DNA of 64,000 nucleotides. It comes from Siniperca chuatsi (lineage: Eukaryota > Chordata > Actinopteri > Centrarchiformes > Sinipercidae). Shown piece by piece: positions 1 through 12,592 of this stretch. The notes beneath the pieces were generated by a model, which had not been told where the DNA came from, did not search any database, and saw nothing but the letters and a program-made list of their open reading frames with translations. Both the position numbers and the translations under genes were made by a program. The first letter of the stretch is position 1, and each line of letters starts with the position of its first letter. The stretch lies in contig NC_058052.1 in NCBI RefSeq assembly GCF_020085105.1, positions 11,823,233 to 11,887,232 on the forward strand. Direction: 5' to 3'.

Positions 1-362
1 TTGCTCTGAGATGTCCAGAGAGATGGTTGTTAAATTTAAGTATAATATTAATGATACTGTTTAGAGAAATTTGTTACTTTCTGATCCATTCTTCGCAGCC
101 TTTCCTGCACTGATGGTAATAGTGCAATATAATTCAGTGGCTCACAGGATCCCACTCAAACACTGTCAGTTACTGTATCGTTCTGACAGATATCCTCATC
201 CTCACACTTCACACCTCATCCTCACTTACACCAAAGCCATAATAAACCGGTGCTCGCTGAGCTCTGCCACTCACATCCTGGCAGTGTCTTTAATGAGAAT
301 ACATTTTACATTCTCAGTGGTAGTACTGGTCATAACAGCTGATCAAAATATTTAACACAATG

Positions 363-535
363 TTAAAGGAATAGTTCAACATTGTGGGAAATATACTTGT
401 TCGCTGTCTTGAAGAGAGTTAGATGAGAAGATTGATGCCCCTCTCATGTCTGTACGGTAAATATGAAGCTACAGTCAGCAGCACGTTAGCTTAGCTCAGC
501 GTAAAGACTGGAAACAGCGGGGAGAAAGAAAGTTA
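363..535 (+). mobile_element. 5' fragment of a teleost MITE (family A)
   Basis: It starts with TTAAAGGAATAGTTCAAC, the same terminus as the complete element at 51989-52378, and continues with shared internal words such as the GTTAGCTTAGC and AAAGACTGGAA blocks. The similarity fades after about 535 and the right terminal repeat is missing, so this is a truncated copy. The family assignment comes from comparing the two copies in the window and from general familiarity with this repeat in percomorph fish. Confidence 0.7.
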
Positions 536-1997
536 GCAAGAAAGCTAATAAGCTTATTTCTCTGCTTTTGAAAATAGCCTGGAAATAATGATGGAAATCT
601 GCAGTGAAAAACATTTTCATCTTTCAAAGCTGCACTACGCAACTTTGGTGGCCCCCAATAGACAGCAGAATATAATAGTTCTGAAGGACAATAAAATGTT
701 GATGTATTTCAACATCCAGACATCATGCATGACTTAAAAGGCCTCTTTGTTAACTGGCAGGGATGGAAATGACAAAAAGAAATTCCTTCAGAGGCAGGTT
801 TATCGACCATTGCACAGTCCAGGATGCTTGCTGCTGTTTGGGAGAAAATGTTTTTCTGCTCACAAGGTTCAATTTGTCACTTTCTGTGTACAAATAAAAT
901 TTCCCACAAGTGACCATTCCCAGCACATGACTTTTAATCTGAAGCTTCTGAACGAGGTGGGATGAAAGGATCTTCCCTTTCACAGCCCCAAAACATGGGT
1001 TCAGGCAGATGAGGTGGGTGTACTTTTACACATGAATCATTCCTGGAGCAGCTTTAAGACCAGGTGAAGGCCACACCAGTGAGGGCAGAGCAAGATGTAA
1101 CATTTTATAATGTTATCCAAAGCTTCACGTTAGACTTATTGCCCTCTTTATTTCATGAAGCACTTGACACAGCTCAAACAATATGCTTGTGAAAATGTTT
1201 GTCATACAGAAGGAGTATTTTAAGAGGATTTCTGTGCTTGGAATATAAATACTTTATGAGTCTTACACAGTCTATATTGCTCTCTGGCTTGTAGCTATAC
1301 TGCTCTCAGGCTAGTGTACTGAAAAGGGTGAGAGGTGAGGGAACACTTGACATTATAAAACACAGTTTAACATTGACAACAGAAACACACCATCCCAACC
1401 CTGCCTGCTCTACACTGTTGCATCAGCTTTCTTAGTGTGCCTGCTGGGCAAACCACCACTGTTGACTGTGGACGCTGCAGGTGTTACAGGAAAGAGGATA
1501 CACATGCAAAGGGAGAAAAGGAAGGCAGTATGCAAAGACAATGAGGCAAGGATGAAGATGATTGTTTGAAGAAAGCATTTAATTAGTCAGTCACTTGTGT
1601 TTGGTTTGGCTAATTGTTTTTTTTTTTTTTACACGTGTCAGTGCATTTTCGTTTAGTCTTTTTTGTCAGCGATAATATAAAAGAGATTTTGTTGAAAACG
1701 TATCAATCTCCTGTTTTTATGTAAGTAATGTTGGAAAAAAATATAAATGCTGTTGAATTAATTTAAACATGTTCTTTGTTAACAAAATTAATACTACAGG
1801 CTGTATCATTACTACCTTGCATACATAATATTCTTATTCTTCCTCCTTTTTGGCCGCATTTTGGCGAGGAATGAACAAGTGCTTTGAGGGCTAATTTCCC
1901 ACAAACACAGCTCTCTCCTTAATGATGGCTCTTTGAAACTACTGGTACCGCTACTAATACTTTTGCTGCCTATACGAATGTACTAATAGTACTACTT

Positions 1998-2370
1998 AGA
2001 TTAGATTCAGCTTTATTGTCATTACACATGTACAAGAACAAGGCAACGAAATGCAGTTTAGGTCTAACCAGAAGTGCAATAAGCGAGTGCAGGATATAAA
2101 GTGTGTACATAAATGCAGGATAGAGCATATTTTACAAGTGGTACTATGGACCTTGTATACAGATCGCATTATTATAAACAGAAGTATACTGATGGATATG
2201 TACAATAATAAATTGGACTGGGCAGAACAGTAGTGCAATGAATGTAAAGTAGTGCAATTTATGGAAATAGTTAACAGTGCAGTAGATGAGTTATTGCAGT
2301 ATTCAGTACATAGTACTGGAGTGCAAATGATGCAGTATATGAGTGCAGATGATGCAGTACATGTATAAAT
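1998..2370 (+). repeat. Dispersed teleost repeat (unnamed)
   Basis: It begins with a GATTCAGCTTTATTGTCATT-type head followed by AACGAAATGCAGTTTAG and CCAGAAGTGCAATA. It then has many short AGTGCA/TGCAGTA words. I recognise the head as a common interspersed motif of fish genomes but cannot name the family. No coding capacity is visible. The foldback element at 2391 follows about 20 bp later. Confidence 0.55.
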
Positions 2371-2390
2371 AAACTTCTGTGAGCTAGCAA

Positions 2391-2589
2391 CCACTCAGAA
2401 CACCATAACAACAACCCAACAACACATCAGGTACCAACTACCTAGCAGACCCCTAGAAACTACCACAAACACCTTAGCGACCAGGTTGTTGCTAATGGGT
2501 TGCTAAGGTGTTGGCGATGGTTTCCAGGGTTTTGCTAGGTAGTTGGGAGTGGATGTGTTGCTAGGTTGTTGCTATGGTGTTCTGAGTGG
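2391..2589. mobile_element. Foldback (long inverted repeat) element
   Basis: The sequence opens with CCACTCAGAACACCATAACA and closes with its complement (TATGGTGTTCTGAGTGG). The two arms, about 98 nt each, stay complementary nearly to the centre near 2490, with scattered mismatches. Examples are CAACTACCTAGCA against TGCTAGGTAGTTG and ACACCTTAGC against GCTAAGGTGT. It encodes nothing. The arms are built of GTTGCTAGG-like words common in fish foldback elements. The transcript would fold into a near-continuous hairpin. Confidence 0.8.
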
Positions 2590-4621
2590 TTTAGCCTTCT
2601 TAGCTGCTCTTCAGCAGACTGCTGCTTTCTTAGAGCTGCTGAAAGTTACTAAGGAAAGGAACGGTGAATTTCCATGTATTCTCCAGTGTAAAAGATATTT
2701 AATTATCTATGCACTTCAAACATAACTAACTGCATTAATTCTGCCAAAAGATTATTTGTTAATAGTGGTTTTATATAAAATATGTATCATGTACGTATAT
2801 GATACATAGTACTTGACGCTATCCATATCTGTTTGTGCATAACCTGTAGATCTTAATGATGGCATGATAACTTAGTTCATGTTTACTCATTGATTAGTGA
2901 TTAAAAATCTCACTGAATTAAAACAGCTCCTCATAACAACAGCTGTGTAAGGTTTCATAATGCTGTCTTAATTAGATGCTTTCTATCACCCACACACCAT
3001 ATGCCAAAAAGTCATGTGTGGGTGGATGTTTGGTTGTTTTGAATATGTAAGTACACCCTTTTCCGGCATTTATAGCAGTATTTATTTACTCTATACTTTG
3101 TATGGTAACAGTAACATAAATGTAGTATGTAGACTGTAATATTTCAGCTGAAGATTCCTGCTGAAACAAGGCCCCTGCATATATACAATGCTGACTCATG
3201 CTTTAATTCTTGCATACTGCTCCTTTTGTTCCTACTGATCAAATTGTGTAACAGTAGAACATGTAAAACAAAAGGCCACAAAATCAACATTAATGCGCTA
3301 TTCAAATTGTAAATTGTTAACACTAAGATAACAGGGTGAAGAAAGCATGTGGCTCAGTTTTGTGTCAAATACTAGATTGAGCAATGTTGAAAGAAACTGG
3401 AATATCTGTACTGCCATCCCAGAGTTGAATTGTAAGAATTGTTTACTGGGATAGAGGCTATTGCTCAGGAAGCTTACAGCATTCTGCTGCACTCTGCTGG
3501 TGGTTAATGACTACTACAGATTACAATGCCCCATACACCAACTGAACTGAATATTGCAACTACAATATTAATCTGCACACACTCATTTTCTGCATCATCA
3601 ATTTGCTCCTATCCCTTATACTTATATTCATCAGTAAAGGAATGATTTCATGAACTCCTAAAAAAAACCCTACTCTTAGTTTTAATATTTATGCTCCGAT
3701 ACCCAAACATGACATGACCCATTAAAAATGCAATTTAGTTAATCAGAAAATTTGTTGATGCTATGTCCTGTTTTATCTTTCTTTTATGGAGTCTCGGGGA
3801 GCTGTTTACTGTATATGAAAATGTAGCTATACTGTATTTTTGTACATGTTGCTTCCCATATATATGGCTTTTATAGCCATAATAAACACACACAAGCTCA
3901 TAATGTGGATGATGAGGGTTGGGTTTCTGTTTACATTTCAATACAGCAGCATTTTCTCTGCCAACATAAATGCATGCTTGATTCCTCATTCAAAACTTTG
4001 TTGGTCTAAAACATGGTCACTGGTCAGAAAAGGTCCCCTCTGTATGTAATTTACTCTACGCTTACATTATAACTCTATGCTTGTTTATCTTCCTGTGTAT
4101 TTGTTTCGGCATAAATAAGTACATTGAGAGCTACTGACAACCCAGGTCATATTCATTCTATGTGTGAGCATATCTGGCCAATAAACCTAATAGAATTGCT
4201 TTATAACGTTCAGAGCAAAAATAACATGAAGACAGATAGATGTGACTTCTTCCCCTATCTTTTCTCTGATCAGGGACCTAGAAGTAGATCCATACTTTGT
4301 GCTGCAATTAAGAATACAGTCTTTCTGAATGGACTGGTGTGCTGCTTACTAGCTCATCTGTCAAACACAAAGATTACAACAGCATATCTATTTATAGATT
4401 TTATTTTATTTACTATGACCATTTTTCAAATTTGACACTGAAAGTAGCTTGCTCAGTGTGTGTTGCTCTTTTACTTCTAAGCACAAAGTGACAGAGAGTG
4501 TTAAAATGAGCAGAAATGTACAAGGTATGTGTATATTTTGTATATGTACCCTCTGTATTGGAAATAAAGTTGAGAAGGAAAAAAAGACGTCCCTGAGCGC
4601 CAAAGGAAGTCATGTTGACAC

Positions 4622-4800
4622 CACGTGACTTCCATATCACAGTGTACTCGCTTGTCATTGGAGGAGGCTCGTGTCCACTCCCACAACAACACCCCGCGAG
4701 CGTCTTTCCCGCGAACGAGATGCGTTCGCGCCGTGACGGTGTCTAGCTGGGTGCTAGGTGGTGCAGGGAGATTCAGGGAGATTCAGGACGATTCAGGACA
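4622..4800 (+). promoter_or_regulatory. msh6: msh6 proximal promoter / 5' UTR
   Basis: Just upstream of the msh6 ATG are a CACGTG E-box (4622-4627), an inverted CCAAT box (ATTGG, 4657-4661), a full E2F-type site TTTCCCGCGAA (4705-4715), CpG-rich sequence with GTTCGCGCCGTGACGG, and a three-fold GATTCAGG repeat (4767-4799). E2F control fits a replication-coupled repair gene. No TATA box is evident and the start site is not determined. Confidence 0.6.
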
Positions 4801-4855
4801 CTGTCGTTAGGATTATCTAAAAAATACAGTGAAAACAGCCTTTAAACTCGCACAT

Positions 4856-5004
4856 ATGGCGAAGCAAAGCTCCCTTTTCAATTTTTTCACTAAGTCTCCG
4901 CCGCCGGTCTCCAAGCCGAAGCCGAGTCCTTCTCCGGCCGAGGCAGACCTGCCTTCCTCCGTAGAGAAGTCCAACTCGTCTCCGAAAGAGCAAGCTAAAC
5001 AGAC

Positions 5005-5047
<43 letters not shown>

Positions 5048-8000
5048 CCAACCAAAACCAACAAAGTTAAACCGAAAAGTAACTCCAAGCCTGCAGAAGG
5101 GGGATTCAACAAACTATTTGGCGACAAGGCCCCAACAACCAAACAAAGGTGAGTTAGCTGTGATAATGTCGGGAGCGGTGTAATTGCGGGAGACACGTTT
5201 TGCACATTTTTTTCCCCTCTGCTGAAGATTGTATGCAAGGCCCCAGAAGATGGATTTGGTCGATCGAAAAATAAACCCGATCTTTTTTTTTTTTTTTTTT
5301 CACTCATGAAAACCTACAGGTAATTTTGCTACAACTCCTTTCGTTTTCATTCAGCGTTAATAGGTGAAGTTGGTCGTTGCTTTGTGTCATACTTGAAACT
5401 TGCATTTTCCTTAGGATCACGGATTATCTGATAAATCCTGCAGACCATGCTGTACCAGGTTTCATCGGTCAAATCTATGCTAATACCTCTAATTTAGCAA
5501 CGTGGAACACAGAGGTTAAATGTCAAATGTACTTGACTGTCATTTGGCAACAACGTGGACTGTCTGAAGTTAGAGCCACGTGAGCTGATGCAGGTTTGGT
5601 TGTTGTATTGGTTTAGTGAGCTCATCATGGTATGTCAATCCCCCGCCTCATAATGAAATATGTGTAGTTTTCAAAACAAATGTCAGCAATGACACAATAA
5701 AGTCCAGGACGTAATTTCATTGTGGTCCTTAATGTAAACATAACAATGATGGAGGAGTCCAAGTGGCGAGGCAACGTCATACTACACATCAATATCTTCC
5801 ATAAAATCACTCCAAGTCAAACATCAAAAAAAAAAGAAATATAAAATAAAATAACGATAATAACGAAGATGTTAAGATGTGTACCATTTTCATAGACAAG
5901 TGATAAATACTCAAAATGTTGGACTGCATCAGCTTTTCAGAGCTGCAGTATTATGTCAGTTTGACACAATTTGACTTTAGATGTCAATGGTTAGCAGCGG
6001 TAGTGTGAGGATTATTTAGAGGAATACCAGTAATAAGAGCTTTCAATATACTGTATGACTTAAATACGTCTTTGTTTGCTTTTTTTTCCCTTCAGCAGCT
6101 CCACATGCACATTAAATGCTGGTGCTCTTGTGTGGGCAAAACTGGAGGGACACCCCTGGTGGCCATGCATGGTGGTGCCCCAACCTCTGACTGGACAGCA
6201 GATGAGGGGTCGCGGTCGGGACCAACGCATACATGTCCATTTCTTTGATGAACCCTCTACTAGAGGATGGGTCAGCACCAAATATATCCGGGAGTATCAA
6301 GGTTGGCTACAATTTCTCCCTTAATTAGTGAAAATAATACTAATTTGTCCTCCCAATAAGCTACATCGCTGTATTTGCTGTAGTTAAATGAAGAGTCATC
6401 TCATTTGTTTTCTAGGCTCTGACAGCAGTGATGCTAAAACGGGAGGGGTGTTCTTCAGCGGTAAACCTGTAATCCGTAATGCAATGGAGCTCGCTGATGC
6501 CGTTATGTTTGACAGTCCTGAAAAAAGATTAAAGATGCCTCTCTGTATGGATCCGTCTGACGAGGAAGAGGATGATGAAGAAATGGAGGTGACATGATTT
6601 ATATTTAATTACTATGTTGGCAATATGAACATAAGTCTGCATTTTACTATAATTAATAGCAACATTATTGTAATGCCTCTCTTTCATCAGTAGTAATAGT
6701 AATACAGAGTGTGTTTGTTAAATCTAATCAGGTCTGTAATGCAGGTTACATTTTTTATTTGTCCTTTGCGTGTTTTTCAGCTTGACAAGTCAACAGTGAC
6801 TGATGAAGAGGTCAGTGATGAGGGTGAACAGAAAAATGAGGAAGTGAAGTCATCCAAGGTCAGTCGACGTTCATCCCGTGCTTCAACAGAAAAGGGACGT
6901 AAGGCCAAGCGTCGTCGCATAATTGTAGCCTCAGACAGTGATGGATCGGATGAGGAATTCAAACCAGAACGTGCTACGTCCAGCAGTGAGGATGAGGAGG
7001 AAGAAGGGACGGTGAGCAGTGAGGAGGAGCAAGCGGAGAGCACACAAGAGTCAGAAGCAGAAAGCCCCATAAAGCCTGTAAAGCGCAAACGTCCTGCAGA
7101 AAAGTCTGTTTCAACAAAAGCCAAGATACCTACTACCCCGCCTTTGGCTACACCAAAACGAGCTCCAGCAGCTGCTGTTGCAGCTGACACCAAGTCTCGT
7201 TTGTCAGCCTTCTCTGCCCCTGACAACTTTGAGAGCCAGGCAAATGGATCAGGCACCAGTGGAGGTGCCACAGTTTGGGACCACGAGAAGCTGGAGTGGT
7301 TGCAGGATGGCAGGAGGAAAGACAGTGCAAGGCGCCGACAGACAGAAGATGACTACGATCCTACCACCCTGTATGTGCCAGAAGACTTTCTAAACAGAAA
7401 CACTCCTGGTATGCGTCGCTGGTGGCAGCTCAAATCTAAAATGTTTGATGCAGTGATTTTCTACAAGGTGGGGAAGTTTTATGAGCTCTACCACATGGAT
7501 GCTGTGATCGGAGTCAACGAGCTGGGACTAACTTTCATGAAGGGGGCCTGGGCACATTCAGGCTTTCCAGAGATCGGTTTTGCACGTTTCTCAGATGTAC
7601 TGGTCCAGAAAGGCTACAAGGTGGCTCGTGTGGAGCAGACGGAGACCCCAGAGATGATGGAAGCACGCTGTAAAACCATGGCTAAGCCCACAAAGTTTGA
7701 CCGCGTGGTGAAAAGAGAGGTGTGCCGGATTATCACACGTGGTACCCAGACCTACAGTGTGTTGGACGGTGCTCCCTCTGAGAGTCAGAGCAAGTTCCTG
7801 CTGAGTTTAAAGGAAAAGGCTGAAGAGGAAAGCTCCGGATGTTGCCGCACATATGGAGTCTGCTTTGTAGATACCTCCGTAGGTTATTTCCACGTAGGTC
7901 AGTTCCCAGACGACCGTCACTGCTCACGTCTGCGCACCCTGATAGCACACTTTGCCCCTGCTGAAGTGCTCTTTGAAAAGGGAAACCCATCTGTTGAAAC

Positions 8001-11000
8001 ACGCAAAATACTCAAGGCCTCTCTGTCTTCTGCTCTGCAGGAAGGACTTAATGCAGGCACCCAGTTCTGGGATGCTCAAAAGACTCTTAAAACCCTTTCA
8101 GAAGAAGATTACTTTAGAGAGACTGCTGGCGAGGATCAGGGAACAGGGAACAATTTTCTTCCTCCTCTTCTAAAAGAGATGACCTCTGAGAGTGATTCTC
8201 TGTGCCTTACTCCTAAAGAGGGCTATGAGCTGGCACTGTCAGCACTGGGCGGAAGCATTTTCTATCTGAAGAAATGTCTGGTAGACAAAGAGCTGCTCTC
8301 CATGGCCAACTTTGAAGAATATATCCCTGTTGATGTTGAGATGGAGAAATCTGCTGGACCTGCCAGTTTCTTTGCCCAGACTCGTCAGCGGATGGTCCTT
8401 GATGGAGTGACTCTGGCAAACTTAGAAATCTTTCAGAATGGGTCAGGAGGAACAGAAGGGACGCTGCTGGAGCGTTTGGACACCTGCTCTACCCCGTTTG
8501 GCAAGAGGCTGCTGAAGCAGTGGCTCTGTGCTCCTCTGTGTAACCCCACATCCATCAAGGACAGACTGGATGCAGTGGAAGACCTGATGGGAGCTCAGGC
8601 CCAGGCTACTGAGGTTTCAGACCTGCTGAAGAAGCTCCCAGATTTGGAGCGTCTTCTGAGTAAAATCCACAGCATTGGCACTCCTCTGAAGGGCCACGAT
8701 CATCCTGACAGCAGAGCAGTTCTCTATGAGGAGGTCACCTACAGCAAGCGTAAGATAGCAGACTTCCTCTCAGCACTGGAAGGTTTCAAAACTATGCAGG
8801 AGATAATTTCTGTCCTGGCTCCAGTTTCAGGCGAATCTCAATCCACATTGCTCCGACAAGTTGTCAGTCTGAAAAGTGAAAAGGGCGGTCTCTTTCCCAA
8901 CCTCTCTTCTGAACTTAGGCGCTGGGAGACAGCCTTCGACCACCAGAAAGCCCGCACTACTGGTGTCATAACTCCTAAAGCTGGCTTTGACCCAGAGTTC
9001 GACCAGGCTCTTACTGGAGTCAAGAACTGTGAGCGAGAGCTGCAGGATTACCTGGACAGACAGAAGAAGAGACTTGGCTGTAAAAGCATGTCCTACTGGG
9101 GAACTGGGAGAAACCGCTACCAGATTGAGGTGCCCGACAGCGTCTCAGAAAGGAATATTCCTGAGGAGTACGATGTGAAGTCTACAAAGAAAGGCTGGAA
9201 GCGTTATGTGACAAAGGAGACTGAACGGCTCTTCTCAGAGCTGCAAGGATTTGAGGAGAAGAGAGATGCTGCCCTGAAAGACTGCATGAGGAGGCTCTTC
9301 TACAACTTTGACAAGAACTACAGAGACTGGAAGACCGGCGTGGAGTGCATGGCAGTGCTTGGTAATTCGATTCTTTTTATTCTTTGTAATCGGCATTATT
9401 TTTTTACAGCATGCATTAATCAATCAAATGTGTGTGATACAGTACAAAACACAAAGTGTTGTTTGTCTGCTCCTCGTAGTGTAATTTCCTTTTATGTTTC
9501 TGGGGAAAATAACTTGTGCTTTCTTGGGCTTGTCAAAAAGGAGTTTGCATTGCAGGTGTCTGCTCTGAATACATTTCCTGCAGATGTTATCGATATACCT
9601 CCATAATGTGTATTAGATGATGATGTTGCACCAGTCTGAGTGCTTATTAGAAATCATGCTGTCATTGAATAACTATTCCATTTAAAACTTGGCTAAGTTG
9701 ACACTAATTAGTTAGTTTTTCACTGTTATGGAAATTGTGCACTGGTGTTTGCTCCTGACAGAGGGAGAGATAATTGCATAGTTTATTACTGATCTCTGGT
9801 GCAGTAACATAATGTGCTTATAATGTGGTTTTCCACCACTGGGCCATCCCTCAGCCAATTATGTTTGGTTTTATTTATGTATATAGTTTTAACAGAGCTG
9901 AGCTGCAAAATCCCACAAAATACTAATAAAGTAAGTAGCAATTATCATGTTTTTGAGTTTTAAAGGATGTCTGGTTCAGTTCTTAATTCCTTTTTTATTA
10001 CTAATGAATTGTCAATTGTTTTCAGATGTGCTGCTGGCCTTGTCACGCTACAGTCAGGGCGGAGATGGACCGATGACCAGGCCAGAGGTGGTGCTCCCTG
10101 AAGGTGATGACCAGGTAGCGCCCTTCCTTGAACTCACTGGATCCCGTCACCCTTGTGTCACCAAGACCTTTTTTGGCGATGACTTCATCCCTAATGACAT
10201 CTACATTGGCTGCCCTGGTAGCAGTGAAAATTATGAGGAAAAAGGTCACGCCTCTTGTGTCCTCGTCACAGGGCCAAACATGGGTGGAAAGTCTACTCTC
10301 ATGAGACAGGTGAGACTACAAAAACTTGAACTGGAAATAATTTGAATTTCACATCCACGTGGACAGTACAGGTCTATTTGAAGTCTCTGTTGGCCCATAT
10401 TGAGATACTCTGCTGCTCTTTTTGTACAGTCTGGACTTGTGATCATCCTAGCTCAGCTGGGTTGCTATGTTCCTGCCGAGAGCCTGCGCTTCACACCAGT
10501 TGACAGGGTCTTCACTCGGCTGGGAGCCTCGGATCGTATTATGGCTGGTAACATCATGAGCTCCTGTAATGTAACACATATGGGGCAATGCCTTAAGCTT
10601 CCACTTCATGGGCTAAGCTTGCATTATCCAATATGTCTTCTCTAGGAGAGAGTACCTTCTTTGTGGAGCTAAGTGAGACTGCCAGCATCCTGCACCATGC
10701 CACTAAACACTCAGTTGTGCTCCTGGATGAATTAGGTAAGTCTTTGTTGCTTGTTAAGGCTTATTCATAGTAACAGTAAACATCATAGGCAGTCTCCTCA
10801 GCACTGTTTTGTTCTTGTTGTGGTATGTTTGCTGGGTGTAACCATTCAGCTGGGAACTGTTTGCAGGAAGGGGCACAGCCACATATGATGGCACAGCGAT
10901 TGCTAGTGCTGTTGTGAAGGAGCTTGCTGAGAAGATCTGCTGTCGCACCCTCTTCTCTACACATTACCACTCCCTCGTGGAGGACTACGCCAACAACCCT

Positions 11001-12520
11001 ACTGTGCGGTTGGGCCACATGGTGAGTGCAGCAATGCTAAATACTGCACTGCACAGCGGAAACGGAATCAGACAGTTTCAAAATGTTAAAATGTAAAAAG
11101 TTGTGACTACAATTATAGTCTAGGGAAATATCCTCTGAGTTTTATTTGATTATTGCATCCTGTCTGTTTTACCCTTTTATATGTAGTGGAGCCAGAGTCA
11201 GATTTCTGTGTAGACACCTTGGTTTCTTATCCATTACACCCCTCATTGCTCTTCAGTTATATTCAGTCTATTTACTACATACAGTCTATTTTCTGTTACC
11301 TTTGGTACAGGAAATTAACTATTGAAGTCATGTTTCTTGGTTTCATACAGAGCCTCGGAGGTATTGGGTATATTTTATTTTGCACAAATTAGTTACTTGT
11401 TCTCTCAAAATAATTTGTATGTACAAACTGTGAAATCATTCCTTCAAATCAACACAATGGAAACCATATCTTACTATCTTCGCACAACGTTGTGTTTTAC
11501 AGGCAAAACCCAAACTATATCAAGCCATCAAAATTAAAGCTGTACTGTACAGCATTGGCTTCATTTTGCACTGCATTACAAAGCAGCAAGATTGCACCTA
11601 CAGTAGAGGCCAAAGCTGTTCTGCAAAGTGCTGAAACTGTCCAGTGTCGCATCAAAATGTACGTGTAGAGAACACGGACAAGTGCAATGAAAGCAATAAC
11701 TTTAAAGATTTTGGCTTGAGAGAATGAATTTAGCAGTTTATGGGCACATCTACACTACAACACAGCTCCTTGCCAGGTGCCATCATTGTGGGTGCTCCTG
11801 TAGCCACAACCTGTAACTTAGTTAGTTAGTTAACTTAAGTTCCCCTTACTTCAGTAACATGACTCCAATAATTTGAGGGAATTAAGTCATTTTGTGCAGT
11901 TTCCACAGGACAGTTTGATAATTGCATGTGGATTATAAATTATGTGCACAAATGAATAATTTCAGCCTTGTGCTTCGGCAGGTTCTGTAGTTGCTCTCGT
12001 ACAATCTGCAGCTGAAGTACAATGTGTCTGTGTTTTTCTGTATTCTGAATCATGTGTAGTATTAAGTATAATGTCCCTGTTTTGTCCCTTTCAGGCATGC
12101 ATGGTGGAGAATGAATGTGAGGATCCAAGTCAAGAGACCATCACATTCCTCTACAAGTTCATCACCGGTGCTTGTCCAAAGAGTTACGGCTTCAACGCTG
12201 CTCGACTTGCCAGCCTGCCAGAGGAGGTCATCCAATCAGGCCACAGGAAGGCTAGAGAGTTTGAGAAAAGCACCATCAGCCTCAGACTCTTCAAGTATGT
12301 ATTAGTATCGGGATTAATATATTCTGTAGCTACTGCACCTCATGTTACTGCAGTGACTTCCAAATCAAGGATTTGAGCGGAGTGTTAATAAATGGCAAAG
12401 CTTGGTAACGATTCCCCCCCTCTCCTCTCTCTTTGCAGGAAGCTCTGCCAGTTTGCTGAAGATGCTACACTGGGCAACACACACTTTGCTTCACTTGTTC
12501 AGACGCTCAACACCCTGTAG
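4856..12520 (+). CDS. msh6: DNA mismatch repair protein Msh6 (MutS-alpha subunit)
   Basis: Ten coding exons: 4856-5148, 6096-6301, 6416-6588, 6781-9361, 10026-10309, 10430-10547, 10646-10735, 10867-11021, 12095-12294, 12439-12520 (TAG 12518-12520). The sum is 4182 nt, giving 1393 aa (human 1360). Msh6 pairs with Msh2 to form MutS-alpha, which recognises base mismatches and small loops in the nucleus. Visible features: PIP box QSSLFNFF at residues 4-11 (PCNA binding); polyQ 51-64; PWWP domain from about 107 with HPWWP at 117-121; acidic/basic disordered linker about 195-400; mismatch-reading FYE at 457-459; Walker [10 protein letters not shown] at 1167-1175; Walker B DELG at 1246-1249; STHYH switch region in exon 8. 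The large exon 4 and the ten-exon structure match human. The ATG is the first in frame and creates the PIP box. No break was seen. Exon 2 has a tandem acceptor (CAGCAG), so a 1392-aa form is possible. Confidence 0.97.
5006..5047 (+). repeat. msh6: Pure (CAA)14 coding microsatellite in msh6 exon 1
   Basis: Fourteen uninterrupted CAA codons encode a Gln run at residues 51-64, between the PIP box and the PWWP domain, in a linker of the protein expected to be disordered. To my knowledge no comparable run lies at this place in human MSH6. The purity suggests length polymorphism. Confidence 0.95.
5149..6095 (+). other. msh6 intron 1
   Basis: It runs from the GTGAGT donor to a TTCAG acceptor. A 20-nt T tract lies at about 5282. 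I recognise nothing else. Confidence 0.6.
9362..10025 (+). other. msh6 intron 4
   Basis: GTAATT donor to TTTTCAG acceptor. The reading frame of exon 4 happens to stay open to 9606, but homology ends at 9361 and the phase joins exactly to 10026 (split GAT codon). Nothing else is seen. Confidence 0.6.
11022..12094 (+). other. msh6 intron 8
   Basis: GTGAGT donor to CTTTCAG acceptor. AT-rich, with a short TTAG run near 11820. No gene or recognisable element. Confidence 0.6.
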
Positions 12521-12592
12521 TTTGTAAACATGCTTCGTTCTTGCTGAATTTTTGTTTACTCAGCACTTGAAAAAACACTACTGTAATGATCT

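Larger units (their letters stand above)
1..4600. other. Gene-free left flank upstream of msh6
   Basis: No open frame here has recognisable protein similarity or credible splice structure; all are short and AT-rich. The stretch holds three dispersed elements listed separately (363-535, 1998-2370, 2391-2589) and a small hairpin (arms 2781-2790 and 2799-2808). The rest is AT-rich unique-looking sequence. In human the neighbour on this side of MSH6 is KCNK12, but no channel-like exon is visible here. Confidence 0.6.

Noticed and set aside
4813..5307. Minus-strand 164-codon frame with a Cys-rich run
   Set aside because: Antisense shadow of msh6 exon 1; the Cys run is the complement of the CAA repeat.
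6777..7271. Minus-strand 164-codon frame
   Set aside because: Antisense shadow of msh6 exon 4 acidic/Ser-rich codons.
6709..9606. 965-codon open frame taken as one coding unit
   Set aside because: It contains msh6 exon 4 (6781-9361) but overruns both splice sites. Homology and phase stop at those sites.
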